From Paracentrotus lividus (lineage: Eukaryota; Echinodermata; Echinoidea; Camarodonta; Echinidae): a DNA stretch of 64,000 nucleotides. Position 1 is the first letter of the stretch. Each line of letters opens with the position of its first letter. The notes under the pieces were generated by a model. It did not search any database. It saw only the letters and a program-made list of their open reading frames with translations, and was not told the origin of the DNA. The position numbers were made by a program, and so were the translations under genes. The stretch is taken from contig CALNVZ010003435.1 in assembly GCA_940671915.1 (NCBI GenBank), forward strand, positions 9,893,435 through 9,957,434, read 5' to 3'. Shown here one piece after another: positions 1 through 10,860 of this stretch.

Positions 1-679
1 GTGTACAAAATTACTGCTTTGTTTTCAAATAAATTCTTTATAACACTGATAATTGTGGCCTTCTGAGCCTTTTGATTGATTAAATTTGTCTTTATATTGA
101 TCAAAATACATTTCTCAACGCATAAAAAAATTACAAAAACAAGAAAACATAAGAAAAAAAACCATAGAATACATAAGAAATTCATAAAACAATAGAATAC
201 AAAGAATTAATTTGAAATTTTCTGAATTTGTCATTCAAATACTGTTGTCTTTGCTACTCAGCAACTTTAGAAAAAAATTGGGCTCATAACTATATTATTA
301 ATGAAATATAGGTTTTCCCCGTCCATTTCATTGTTTTGTCAGTCAATTTCATGTTAGAGGACATTCATTTTTGTAAAAATACGCTGATGCATAGAAATAT
401 TCCATTCAAATCGTATTCAGTCATCAAAATTAACGATTATGTGACCGATTTCGTAAATCGTGCATTCTAGTTCACATAATAAGCATATATTTTCGGTCAA
501 TGTTTATATCAAATTGGTGTGCCCTCATTCCGTATATTCAAATTCATTTATAGACAAACAAGTTCATGATAGAACTACAAAATTAAACATGTAAGTACCA
601 ATTGAAATTTAACATTGCTCATGCAGTATTTTAATTGAATGTCAGAACATATCACGTAATTAAAACTAGATGATCTTCG
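1..679. other. AT-rich cadherin intron or upstream sequence
   Basis: No exon, RNA gene or clear repeat recognised. No reading frame resembles cadherin, so this is most likely intron sequence upstream of the first visible exon. Confidence 0.5.
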
Positions 680-689
680 ACGATGAGTG

Positions 690-2190
690 CACGGTCGGCA
701 AGGCATGCCTCCGTTTGCCACACGTCGAAAAAAAAGGCATGCGCATGTTGAGTTATTTTCATCCATTTATACAATGTACATCTTTGAGATATTGACCCCA
801 AATCTATTAAAGTTGTATCATCAGAATTATTTCCAACTCAGAAGGATGGCTACTGATGTAATAAAAAGGATAAACATGTTTTAAGTTGATCTGTCAAAGG
901 TCCTTCAGAAATTGCACAAACGGTCATTTACATAATAACCAGTGACCTTTGATGTCCTGACCTCAAAAATCTAATCAGTTCATCTTTTCCTCCCACATGA
1001 TCCAAGTTTGAAGTTGATCCATAAAACGGTTTCAGAAGTTACAGCAAGAACGTGCCATTTTCATGTATACAATGACGTCTGTGACCCTTGACTTTTGACT
1101 TATGACCTCAAAATATATAAATTCATTGTCCCTACCATATGCACACATGACCCAAAGTTTGATGTTCATCCATCAAACTGTTCTAAGTTCCGCAAGAACA
1201 AGCCATTTTCACGTACACAATGTCCTCTGTGGCCTTTGAATGACTCTATGCACTTGATTACTCTATGTTTCAGGTTCTCTGAATCATTCTATCAGTTATG
1301 TCGCGTCCCATATGCATCATATGACCCAAGTTTAAATTGATCCGTCAAACGGTTTTAAGTTTATTGCGAGAAAACAGCCATTTCATGTACACAATGACTC
1401 TGTGCTTTGACCTCATGACCCAAAATCTGATAAGTTCATTGTCCCTCCATATGTAAATATGATCCAAGTTTGAAGTTGATCCTCAAACGGTTCTTAAGTT
1501 ATCGCAAGAACGAGAGCCATTTTCACGTACACATGACCTGTGACCTTTGACCTCATGACCCAAAATCTAATAAGTTTATTGCCCTTCATATATGCACATA
1601 TGACCCCAGTTCAAGTTTATCCCTCAAACGGTTCTTAAGTTATCACGAGATACTATATTTTATGTATACATGACCTCTGTGACCTTTGACCTTTGTGACC
1701 CCAAATTAAGTACAGTTCATTGCCCCTCCATATTGCACACATTACTCAAGTTTGAAGTTGACCCGTACACAAGTTCTTAAGTTATTGCGAGAACGGACCA
1801 TTTTCATGTATCAATGACATCTGTGACCTTTGACCTTTGACCTAATGACCCTAAATCTAATCAGTTCATTGCCCCTCCCATAGGCACACATTACCTCAAG
1901 TTTTGAAGTTGACTCCGTCAAACGGTTTTTAGTTATGGCGAGAACGAGCCATTTTCATGCATAAATGACCTCTGTGACCTTTGACCTTTGACCTCATGAC
2001 CTAAATCTAATCAGAACACTGTCCTACCATAGATGATACATGATGACAAGTTTGAAAGTGATCCGTCAAACGGTTCTTAAGTTATCGCAGAAACGAAAAC
2101 GTGGACGACGGACGTACGGACGGAGCGAACGGACGGACACCCGAAACAAATTGCCTCCGGCACCACCTTCGTGGCGCGCATAATAAACAA
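690..2190. repeat. Satellite-bearing element, ~140-bp units
   Basis: Eight degenerate units, each containing GTGACCTTTGACCT-like sequence followed by a conserved tail (CCCAAGTTTGAAGTTGATCC, CGTCAAACGGTTCTTAAG, GAGCCATTTTCATG). Unit marks fall near 942, 1081, 1229, 1402, 1540, 1679, 1823 and 1975, with spacing 138-173. The array ends in a GACGGACGGAC-type run (2100-2140) and GCCTCCGGCACCACCTTCG (2154-2172). A related GCCTCCG-bearing stretch near 700 may be the other end. I recall such arrays as common in marine invertebrate genomes; the class is not assigned. Confidence 0.85.
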
Positions 2191-3427
2191 TCATGCCTGG
2201 TTGTGACAAAGATGTAAAATGAAGCCATAAAAACAAATTGCGATTATAACCATGATACCTGATGAAAATAAAGATTGACAATGAAGACACTTAAACATAA
2301 GAATCATGATAATGGAAATTGATGTTCACAAAATGCAATCGCTATAATAATACGCTAAGAAAATCGGGAGTGATCGTTTACCCCCGCATCTCCTCCTCCG
2401 ATCCGCCTTGCGAGGCCGTCCAATTTTGGCCCACGGGTCGGGTCGGACGCGTCTCCCTGTCACGATCGCATTTTCAGCCCGCATAAGCTTCCGGTTCGAC
2501 CGACGATATGCTTAAACCCAAGAAGACAAGCCAGAAGGGGGTAAAATAACTTTAAAAATAGCTACCTAGGCACATGGCCCCAAGACAGCATGCAAGTGCC
2601 ATGAGCCATTTGACCTCCCTGCGAAATTTCGCAATATTTTCCGTCGAAGTGTCCATGTCTCCTTTCAAGACTGGACACGGCATTTCACGGCTCCGTCCAA
2701 CGCCCTTTCTAGGCAAGGTGTGTGCTAACCCGTTGTCACGCCGATGATGAAGAAGAAAAAAGGTCTGAAAGGATAGTCATCATCTGATAACGGCGTGTGG
2801 CTCGCCGAGTTAATCCGATTAGTGCCTGCCGATTTCATTTTGAGGTGAAAATCCAGACTGATCAGTGATTGAAATCGGCAATTCGAAATTGGTATAGTTG
2901 AAATCTACGTTCAAAGTGCCCTAACCTGAAATGCATGCAAAATGACGATTTTCGTTCAATTTAGGCCTGACATGCGATTACGTAATGTTGCGACAACGGA
3001 GTATCCGATTTTTTCAAACTTGGTGTCAAAATTTGCGATACACAAAAGTCATAAAGCGCCGGGTTGCGATTCGCAGCGGTTGCGCGGCAGTCGCGGATTT
3101 CGTACAGGGGGGGGGTGTCAAATTGACCCCCCCCCCAGTCTGAATAGGGTTAAAGCTATTGATAAATACAAATATGTCTAAATGGAATTGATCATGAATC
3201 AAAATCTCTAAATTTGTAACCGTAAAGGGATTTAAAGGCGTATTTTGAAAATTTCCATTTTTGCAGGTTATTCAATATAATTTTTGTTTTCAGGATGTAA
3301 GACCAAACATTTGTAAATAATTGATCACATCTCTTGAAAAAGGTTGATATTTTTTAGAATGTTTGATAAAGAATTCATTTTAAAAATCTGACCTTTAGTG
3401 CATTTATGTTTTTCATCCAAACCCTAG
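2191..3427. other. Cadherin intron, no gene; GC-rich patches
   Basis: No coding evidence. GC-rich patches at about 2370-2560 and 3050-3140 contrast with the AT-rich surroundings and look like old repeats. A C/G hairpin lies at 3107-3139 (separate entry). Confidence 0.4.
3107..3139. repeat. Poly-G / poly-C hairpin
   Basis: A run of 9 G, then TGTCAAATTGA, then 10 C: a short perfect-looking inverted repeat with its centre at TCAAATTGA. It follows a GC-rich patch and is probably the tip of a fold-back element. Confidence 0.7.
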
Positions 3428-3543
3428 TACGTTGAGATGACAGTAGACCGATGTGAGAAGGGAATCTTTACAGAAACAACCTCATCTTCATCAGTAGAAG
3501 ACAGCTCCTGTCGTGCCGATGGTGAAACGCCAGGCCCAAACAA
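3428..3543 (+). CDS. Cadherin exon A: laminin-G 1, middle
   Basis: First cadherin exon visible. Acceptor AAACCCTAG at 3419-3427, donor GTGAGT at 3544. Reads [12 protein letters not shown] then a Ser-rich loop; the VDRC stretch is typical of laminin-G domains in type III cadherins. Enters in phase 0, leaves after two bases of a codon. Confidence 0.85.
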
Positions 3544-4001
3544 GTGAGTTTATCATTCAACAGGGAGGTTTTATTATCAACACTCAAAAATGAAATCACA
3601 TCTCAATTTTTCTATTGTTTACCTTTTATGTTCCTAAATATCAAAACTCAATATGAAACAACATTCTTTTTTTTCCCCAAATATGGGAGCCTAAACTTTG
3701 GTTTAGCTGACCTGGCTCTGTCTCAGGGGGCACACACTTTTACATCCGTGTGAAGGGAGAATATTCAGGAGTAAGTGGCAAAAGCCTCTGGTATTATTAA
3801 ACTTGAGTCTGCTGCTTAAAGGTCTATTCTTGAACATTTCCCCTGGACCATATTTCATTCCAGTTTGATAGAATGTGCATAAAAATAAATTGAAGGAAAT
3901 TCCCAGTTAAAAGATATTTTAACTTAATATTGTAAACTAATAATTTTTTTTAAAGGGAATCAATTGTATTTATCAATTAGAATTATACCATTTTCATAAA
4001 T

Positions 4002-4043
<42 letters not shown>

Positions 4044-7000
4044 TGCATGCCATTTAACCCTCGTTCACACTCCCAATGAACTTGTAATTCTGTTGATAGG
4101 TTTTTGAACGTGAACACACCTCTCTTCCTGGGAGGTAGGAGTCCTGAGTATGACATCCCGAGTATCCCCGTCGAGGGAGGGTTCGATGGCTGCATCAAGA
4201 ATCTTGTCTCAGACGGCTTCCTCTATGATCTGGCCACACCCGGGATATCCGACAAGAGTGACTCTGGCTGCTTGCGTACAGATGGACAGTGTGAGGACAA
4301 CGGCGTCCCCCTATGCGTGAATGGGATTTGCGTGGCGAATTTGACCCAATTCTTCTGCATATGTGATCCTGGATTCAGCGGGGAGTTCTGCAGTAATGGT
4401 GAGTTGCTGATATTTATTGGAGTAACTTAATAACAATATATTTGTTAGGCTTTGAATTCTCTGAAAGCCAAATGCTCAAGGTGTACTTTTTAGATATAAA
4501 AATTGAGAATTTACAGAAACAACAGAACATTTGATTACATACAAAATTCAACATCAAAGATAGTAACCCAAAACTCACATTAGTTATAGATGTATGCAAA
4601 GTGATTATCAATGTGTTATTTTGGAAATCCTGTATATAAATTTTAAAAAAGAAGAAAAAAAACATTTGTCTGTTAGCATACAGCTAAGTGCAACATAATG
4701 ACTAGTTCACCCTTAACTTTTGGAACTAATCTTGTCTATTAATTAATTTAGATTAATTTATTTATTTTATTTCCAGGCAAAAGACAACAAGATTATGTAC
4801 ATGAGAAGGAAATTACCATTGACTTGTGTTTGAGGATGATTAAAAGAAAATCTAGGTTCTGTTAAGAATCTCTCTTCACTAGTTAGGGTGTACAAGTATA
4901 CAAAAAATAAAATCAGTATAAAATGACAATAAATTATTTTTTTAATGCATTATTTATCTAAACCAAAAACTTAAAAGAGAGAGTTTGTCTCCATCTGCAG
5001 CTATTAATGCTATCTCTATGTGTTTAGATATCCAGTCAATATGAAATCTTTATGCAATTAAATATTAAACTTTATGCTAATATCAGATGGTAAAGCCTAA
5101 TCAGCAAAACATATCCTTATTGATTACATATATTATTGAAAACATTTCAGACAAGTTGAAATATAGGTATTTTCATAAGGTTCAAGGAGTAAAATACAAC
5201 ACCAATACATACATTGTGAGAGCTTAAATGCGATCATACAAAATATTACACAGAAGTCTAACTTAACAACAATGATCCTGCTACTAAGTAACACAAGCAA
5301 AAATACAGTATCAAAATAATAATCAGATACATGTATACATTTATAAATACATAGAGAGAGAGAGAGAGAGGTGGGGGGGGGGGGGGGGGGGGGGAGAAGA
5401 AGACTACTGAGTTACTGGCAAGTTTGAGAAATGCCGGAGAAACACTGTCTGGGCCAGGAGGTTTGGAAGATTTCAGATTCTCGATTGATTTTTGAACAGA
5501 TGCATTTTCGATCTTAATTTGTAAGAAAGGGGTTATACCGACATGTTGGGCATTACATTTATTGTTCAAGTCAATAATAATGGCAACAGGCCCAGTACAA
5601 TCAGAGAATTGCTTCAGAAAAACTGATTAAATGCCTTAGCGATCTTATCACCAGAATCATACAAGTTACCATAATGTACAAAGTTGTTACCAATATCACG
5701 TTTCACTTCTCGAGAAATCTCTTGATATTTAGTCCAGAGTTTCTTTTTTTTTTTCCGGTTGCAGTTTGATTTCCATTTGCAGATTTGCATCTCTTCATTT
5801 TTCAGTTTGCATGTTTCTTCTTTCGTGACAGGATTACAATTTCTTGGGTATCCCAGGGAGCTCGGCGTTTCCCTTTTGATACCGCTATGGGAAAAACATC
5901 TTATACAGCTGCATGGATCAGTAGCTTAAAGTTATCATATGTATCATTAATGTTATCTTTGTCAAAAAACAGATCCCATGGAATACATTCTATTGTTCGC
6001 TGAAAGTCAGCCTTGTCCGTCGTATGGATCTGGAGAAATAGACAAGGAAGAGTTGCCGAGAGCGCTGAAAGTTTTTAGAGAAACAAACAGATTTGTGGAC
6101 ACTTTTGCCAATATGTTGCCCAGGGTTCAAATTGGATATCAGTTTGGGATCGTTGCAGAAAACAAGATCTAGTAGGGATTCAGAACGAGTGGGAAAAGAT
6201 ACCAACTGAGCCATGCAAAGTGAGGAGGTTATGTCTATAAGTGTTTTTATTCAAGCTCCTTTTTATTCAAGGAGGTTATGCCTATAATTTCCCTTGTGTT
6301 TTTATTCAAGCTAGGTACATCATCTTCAGAAATTGTGAGCTTAGCAGCCCGGTAGGGATGGGGACTTCACAACAGGAAATGCAGTTTACGTTTTGCTGCG
6401 TTAAAATGCACATAGTTTGCAAAGCGTCTGGTAATGTTTTTGAAAATTTGAATATGAAATCATATATATCTTTAAATTAAAGCAAGCAATTGGCTTGCAA
6501 TTTTGAAGAGATGCCAGACTGGCCAACATGTTTATAATCATGTTGGCAAAATTAGCTAAATCAAATAAATTGCCATTTTAATATCATTCAATGTTACTGC
6601 ATCCCTTTAATATCTTTCTCTTTTCTATTCTCTTCCAGTGCTACCTCCTTATGACTTTGCTACGGAAAGTTATGTGACCTATGAACTTGTTGAGAGCTCG
6701 CTGTATGATGAAGCACGTTCCTCTAACTACCATATCATGGTCAGGACCAGAGAACAGAATGGACTCATTTGGTCAATCTCCAGCGCTAACACCTATGAAT
6801 TCATCAGAATGCAGGTGAGCTTCTTTATAATGATTGTGGTGATGATGGTGGTGGTAGTAGTAGTGATCATGGTGGTGTTGATGATGATGATGATGATGAT
6901 TGTGGCGGTGGTGGTGATAGTGGTGGTGGTGATGATGATGATGATGATTATCGTGATGGCAATTGTGGTCTTTATGATGATGATGATGATAACAACGGTA

Positions 7001-10000
7001 GTTGTTTTAGTAAGATGAAAGCAGTAAGACATTCTCCTAAAATCATTTATGGCCTGACATTGAAGAAGAAATGGATGTAATATTTATCCTTCACACTACA
7101 TCATCTCACAGATGGTTGATGGTGAGCTTCAAGCTGATTGGCATCTTGGAGATAAACCTGTTTCCGTTACCATGGAGAACTTTGCTCTTAACGATGGGGC
7201 GTGGCATGCCATTACTTTCGATCGATATGACGGTGTGGTAACCATCAAGGTCGATGGTGGAGGCGGAGTCAAGGAGATTCAGAACAGGGAAAGCGAATTC
7301 TCTGGATTGGTTGTTGATCCAAACTCTCTGATCATCGGTGCATTTGTGGACGTCAACATTGTATCCAATGACTTGATAGGTAAGACCTAGTTCCAGAGTT
7401 TTATTATTTGGTTTGGGGTTTTGTTTTGTTTTGTTACAATAATAGAAGTATACAGTAAAGAGATGAAGTATTAATTTGTTATTGGAACACATTACTTATA
7501 AGCATGTAAAATAAAGTTAATGGCTTGAAATTATGTAATGAACATTTTAAACAAGTCTTGAAGCATATCTCTAGCCTTATACACAAAATAGATATATCAA
7601 CATGAATAGTCAGGATCCCTGGTATCTAATGAAAAATTTGTTATAAACCCAAGTATTATCAATGGTCTTATTTTTATAACATGACTTGATTTCAGGCTGC
7701 ATGAATGATCCTCGAATAGACAACAAATTCCTGGGTTTAGACGGCACCAATGACTATGCCATAGCCACCAAGTCTGCAGGAGTGACTGAAGGTTGCCCCT
7801 CGGATGTATGTGACAGTGACCCATGTCCTGGTCAAGACCTGGTATGCATGGACTACTGGAGATTCTACGAATGCGAGTAAGTTTGAAGGGTTTGTCTCTC
7901 TGATATCCCACCGCTGCCACCAGTATATCTCATTGAGGATATTACCTATTCAACGGCCAAATTGATCAGTGTTTCTTCTCTAAATTGGCAGCACTGGATT
8001 TTATCTTTATTGCTTTATACTGAATAAAAAAGCAATGTATTATAATTAATTTACAAAGAAATTATCTTTAAGTAAAAATGTTTTAATTTGTAAGGAAAAC
8101 ATTACTAATCAAACGTAAATGGATTTACGCGGTTGGGATTTTGTAAAGACAAGTTACTTATTAATTTATCTAAAACAGTAGAAACACACGCCACTGCTGT
8201 ATGAAAAATTGGAGCTAGAAATTAGTAATGTTAAAAATATGATGCTTAATTTTCTTCTCTTTTTTTTTTGTCCTAATCCATTCCGTCATAAGATGTCACA
8301 CAAAAATATAATCACATCTCCCCTCCTAGTTGAGGGAATAGTGGCAATTTCGGTATCTTCATGAGGTTGTATGAGCACATTGAGATGTAAAGAAAGCGGA
8401 AGTTAAAAAGAAGAGTGAATGAGGGATCCGGACCAATAGAAAGATTCTTTCCTATTCATTCATAGATGCCCTGTTGGTGAAGAACCGACCGGACCAGAGA
8501 CCTGCTCCTCCATCATTGACTGCGACCCTAATCCGTGTTTGAACGGCGGTACATGTACTGAAGGGGTTCCGTTTGGATTTAACTGCACCTGTGCTCCTAA
8601 TTATTATGGAGAAACATGTGCAACGACGCCAGGAGGACAAACAGCCAACCTTGGAATCACTACTCTCGGTATCATCTTGTTGATCCTGTGTATCCTTCTT
8701 ATCATCAGTGAGTTATTTGACCTATGAACATAGTACTTTAGAGATAAAGTCTAGTCCAGGACCCCGTAACACAAATGTTTGCGGTCAATTGCAAATTTGA
8801 ATCAACAATTAATTCTAATTGGTTACTGGTCAGTCGATTGAACACAATGCTTATGCAACCTTGATGTTGATTGGCCAATGCCACTTTGCGATTGATTGCA
8901 AACATGAGATTGAAACATTAAAGAAATCTCTCAAAGGGTTTGGGAAAGATTAATTATAATGCGTCTAAGAATGGGTGTGTGCTGTAAGGTTCTAGAATCA
9001 CCAAAATGACATTGACTCCATTTTACTGAGAGTCACATGTACTACACACAGATATGCATGGACAGGACTGTAAACTAATGTTTGGCTAAAATATATGAGC
9101 TATAAATGTGAGAACGTGCAATCTCGTAATTACTACGGTATTCTTCTTATATAACATGAAAAGAATTTGAAACCTCACAATAATGTTTTAGCATCTTCCC
9201 CACAAAAATCTATACTTTCTCTTTAAGAAAATAGATGAGATAATTTGTATTCATTCATCTTCTTGTAAATTTAACATGCCCCCTAAACAAATTAAAGACA
9301 ATAAAACATAAATAGCTATAAATCTATGTGTCTTTTATTATTGGATTTGTGCTAGTTTTTGAAAACTTGATAGCATCCTTCACTTCTTTCAAACTGGAAA
9401 ATTGACAAATCTAGAAAAGCCAAAATCTGGTGGATCATCTAAAATTGTTTACCTGTTTTGGAAAAAAACATCATATCAGCAGTGTTCTAGCATCTGACTT
9501 ATTGTTTTGACCACAGTACTCCTCCTTGGCCTGATACTCTACACACGCCAAAGGGATCGCAAATCTGCCCTCGCTTTCGCCGTCGACCCCGAGGACGACA
9601 TCAGGGAGAACTTCATCAATTACGATGAGGAAGGCGGCGGAGAGGAAGACAACGAAGCATACGATCTGAGCATGCTCCGTAAACCAGTGGATGCAATCAG
9701 TGCTGGTAGTATTGAGAAGAAGCCTGTCATGCCAGTAGAATCAGAGATACCTGTAGGCAATAGACCACCTGGTAAGGTTCTTCAAATATAGTCACACTAA
9801 AAATAATATATAATAAATATATAATATGATAACATTAATAACAATACCGGTAATAACATTTCATTTACCAAAGTTAGCCTCTTTCGTTTTATCAACGGCT
9901 TTTCAAGCGGGTCTTATGTAACATAACTTTTCATACCCTAGTCTTTGGTGTAACTCTGCCGTTCATGAGGCTGGCACTCTGAACACTTAATCCAAGATGT

Positions 10001-10418
10001 CGAGTTAGAAATCGTAAATTATTTGATCATTTATCCTTTACTTTAGATGGAACTACCTCCCTGAGACAGAACAGTCATTATGCATGAAATTTTTATTTCA
10101 TGCCCACTTTTTTTTAATGTATTTATTTTCATTTTTTTTAATGAAAATTCTAACGTTTTAACAATTGTATATTATTTTGAATCAGGTGTTGATCCCAACG
10201 TTGGAGACTTTATCAACGACCGCCTGAAGGGGGCGAACGACGACAACGACGGGCCGCCATACGACGAGCCACACATCTACGATTACGAGGGTGACGGGTC
10301 CACGGCTGGTTCCCTCAGCTCCCTTAACAGCAGCAGTACGGAGTCAGAGCAGAACTACGACTACCTCAACGACTGGGGACCGCAGTTCAGAAAGCTGGCT
10401 GATATGTACGGAAGCTAG
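3428..10418 (+). CDS. Classic type III cadherin, G-cadherin-like (3' part of gene, 8 exons)
   Basis: Calcium-dependent cell-cell adhesion receptor at adherens junctions; the cadherin repeats themselves lie upstream of this window. Join: 3428-3543, 4100-4398, 6639-6814, 7112-7379, 7696-7876, 8466-8707, 9517-9771, 10186-10418, giving 589 residues in a continuous phase. Order seen: end of a laminin-G domain (VDRC... DGCIKNL), an EGF module (CEDNG... [10 protein letters not shown]), a second laminin-G domain (about residues 139-325), two Cys-rich EGF-like modules, one membrane helix (about residues 412-437), then the cytoplasmic tail. The tail has the classic cadherin juxtamembrane block ([19 protein letters not shown], p120 side) and the C-terminal beta-catenin block (GDFINDRLK... 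[16 protein letters not shown]). LamG/EGF modules between cadherin repeats and membrane are the non-vertebrate type III layout, known from sea urchin G-cadherin. Family call is firm; the exact orthologue is inferred. Confidence 0.93.
4003..4039. repeat. Poly(A) homopolymer
   Basis: 37 consecutive A bases, 60 bases upstream of a cadherin exon. The exact length is likely to be unreliable. Confidence 0.95.
4100..4398 (+). CDS. Cadherin exon B: end of laminin-G 1 plus EGF
   Basis: Acceptor TTGATAG before 4100, donor GTGAGT at 4399. Encodes [14 protein letters not shown] and [10 protein letters not shown] (laminin-G C-terminal strands) and then a six-cysteine EGF module ending [13 protein letters not shown] 37-A homopolymer lies 60 bases upstream of the exon. 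Confidence 0.93.
4399..5350. other. Cadherin intron, nothing recognised
   Basis: AT-rich intron between exon B and the LINE fragment. No exon, RNA or clear repeat structure seen. Confidence 0.5.
5351..5394. repeat. (AG)n followed by G homopolymer
   Basis: About ten AG dinucleotides (5351-5371) then a run of about 22 G. It marks the truncation point of the minus-strand LINE fragment next to it. Confidence 0.95.
5396..6235 (-). mobile_element. Decayed LINE fragment (CR1/Jockey-like), 5' part of ORF2
   Basis: Read on the minus strand. About 6214-5990 gives the end of an apurinic endonuclease domain ([20 protein letters not shown]). About 5760-5630 gives a linker of the [20 protein letters not shown] type. 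About 5569-5400 gives the start of the reverse transcriptase ([20 protein letters not shown]). The pieces are in the expected order but in different frames with at least two breaks, and the catalytic RT core is absent because the element stops at the G homopolymer. The superfamily call rests on these motifs only. Confidence 0.8.
6325..6610. mobile_element. TTAA-flanked MITE copy (same family as 20569-21006)
   Basis: The right half (from about 6455) matches the element at 20569-21006: AAGCAAGCAATT, TTTTGAAGAGAT, ACCAGACTG-like, and the end ATGTTACTGCATCCCTTTAA. The left end is less clear. The element ends with TTAA at 6607-6610, 28 bases before exon C. Confidence 0.75.
6639..6814 (+). CDS. Cadherin exon C: start of laminin-G 2
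   Basis: Acceptor TCTTCCAG, donor GTGAGC at 6815. Encodes the N-terminal strands of a second laminin-G domain ([24 protein letters not shown]). A TTAA-flanked element ends only 28 bases before the exon, so the polypyrimidine tract is the only original intron sequence between them. Confidence 0.92.
6835..7000. repeat. Degenerate GAT/GGT trinucleotide microsatellite
   Basis: Interrupted GATGATGAT and GGTGGTGGT runs fill most of the short intron between exons C and D, starting about 20 bases after the donor. Apparent open frames here (poly-Val/Met or poly-Ile/Thr) are low-complexity artefacts. Confidence 0.9.
7112..7379 (+). CDS. Cadherin exon D: laminin-G 2, central part
   Basis: Acceptor CATCTCACAG, donor GTAAGA at 7380. 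Encodes [16 protein letters not shown] and [11 protein letters not shown], the core laminin-G strands. Leaves after one base of a codon and joins exon E in phase. Confidence 0.93.
7380..7695. other. Short cadherin intron, nothing recognised
   Basis: 316 bases of AT-rich intron with a T-rich (TTTTG)n-like patch near 7418-7434; no other structure seen. Confidence 0.5.
7696..7876 (+). CDS. Cadherin exon E: end of laminin-G 2 and first half of a Cys-rich module
   Basis: Acceptor TGATTTCAG, donor GTAAGT at 7877. [15 protein letters not shown] closes the laminin-G domain; [11 protein letters not shown] opens a Cys-rich EGF-like module completed in exon F. Confidence 0.92.
7877..8465. other. Cadherin intron, nothing recognised
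   Basis: AT-rich intron between exons E and F; no exon or repeat boundary seen. Confidence 0.5.
8466..8707 (+). CDS. Cadherin exon F: EGF modules and start of membrane helix
   Basis: Acceptor CATTCATAG, donor GTGAGT at 8708. [15 protein letters not shown]... [12 protein letters not shown] is a textbook EGF module. The exon ends inside the hydrophobic helix ([13 protein letters not shown]), which continues directly in exon G. Confidence 0.94.
8757..8918. mobile_element. Small fold-back MITE, CCCYRTAACACAAA-type end
   Basis: Left end CCCCGTAACACAAATGTTTG resembles the reverse complement of the right end at GCGATTGATTGCAAAC. The internal ATTCTAATTGGTTACTGG and GATTGGCCAATG stretches recur in the copy at 10545-10692. 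It lies in the intron between exons F and G. Confidence 0.7.
8928..9226. mobile_element. TTAA MITE copy (family of 18225-18627)
   Basis: Contains GTGCTGTAAGGTTCTAGAATC, CACCAAAATGA and a GAGTCACA block, as in the copies at 18225-18627 and 51700-52055. Ends CTATACTTTCTCTTTAAG, like CTAGATTCCCTTTAAG of the 18.2-kb copy. The left end near CATTAAAG is approximate. Confidence 0.65.
9517..9771 (+). CDS. Cadherin exon G: end of membrane helix and juxtamembrane p120-binding region
   Basis: Acceptor GACCACAG, donor GTAAGG at 9772. [15 protein letters not shown] ends the helix with a basic stop-transfer; the acidic [19 protein letters not shown] and YDLSMLRKP stretches are diagnostic of classic cadherin tails. 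Confidence 0.95.
9772..10185. other. Cadherin intron, nothing recognised
   Basis: Short AT-rich intron between the two cytoplasmic-tail exons. No repeat or extra exon seen. Confidence 0.5.
10186..10418 (+). CDS. Cadherin exon H: beta-catenin-binding tail and stop
   Basis: Acceptor TGAATCAG, stop TAG at 10416-10418. Encodes [15 protein letters not shown], the Ser-rich catenin-contact segment ([13 protein letters not shown]) and the C-terminal [17 protein letters not shown], matching the classic cadherin C-terminus closely. Confidence 0.96.
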
Positions 10419-10459
10419 GATTAACCAATGGACATTATGTGTGTTTGGCTAGTGCAGAT

Positions 10460-10860
10460 TACTAGTACTTGATGTTTTAAAACTGTTTGCAAATGTGGTT
10501 AAAATTGTGTGATTTATTGATAACTACATACTTTGCTCGTTCAAGGCCCCATAACAGAAATATTTGCAATCATTTTGCAAAATTTGATAGAACAATTCTA
10601 ATTCTAATTCTAAACAAAAAGTGCATAAAACAAGGATGTGATTGGCCATTGATTTCTTGCGATTGATTGCAAACCTTTGTGTTATGGAGCCCAGGTTACT
10701 TGATGTTTTATAATTAGTTAAATTGTGTGATCGATTGATAAATACAGCATTTGGTATTCCAGATAACTTGATTTCTAAAAACTTTTTGTGTGAATGGATT
10801 AAATTGTGTGATTTGATCGTTAATTATAGCATTTGGTATTCCAGATTACTTTGTTTGGTA
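10460..10860. repeat. Imperfect tandem repeat in 3' UTR, interrupted by a MITE
   Basis: ACTTGATGTTTTA...TTAAATTGTGTGAT...ATTGATAA recurs near 10468, 10699 and 10768, and GCATTTGGTATTCCAGAT occurs twice (10747, 10830). The first unit is split from the others by the MITE at 10545-10692. Confidence 0.7.
10545..10692. mobile_element. Small fold-back MITE in cadherin 3' UTR
   Basis: Ends GGCCCCATAACAGAAATATT and CCTTTGTGTTATGGAGCCC are near reverse complements. About 148 bp. Same family as 8757-8918; the terminal TAACACAAAG motif is shared with 53342-53585. Confidence 0.8.

Noticed and set aside
6638-7032. Poly-Val/Met and poly-Ile/Thr extensions of the cadherin exon
   Set aside because: The exon ends at a good donor (6815); the rest is a GAT/GGT microsatellite.
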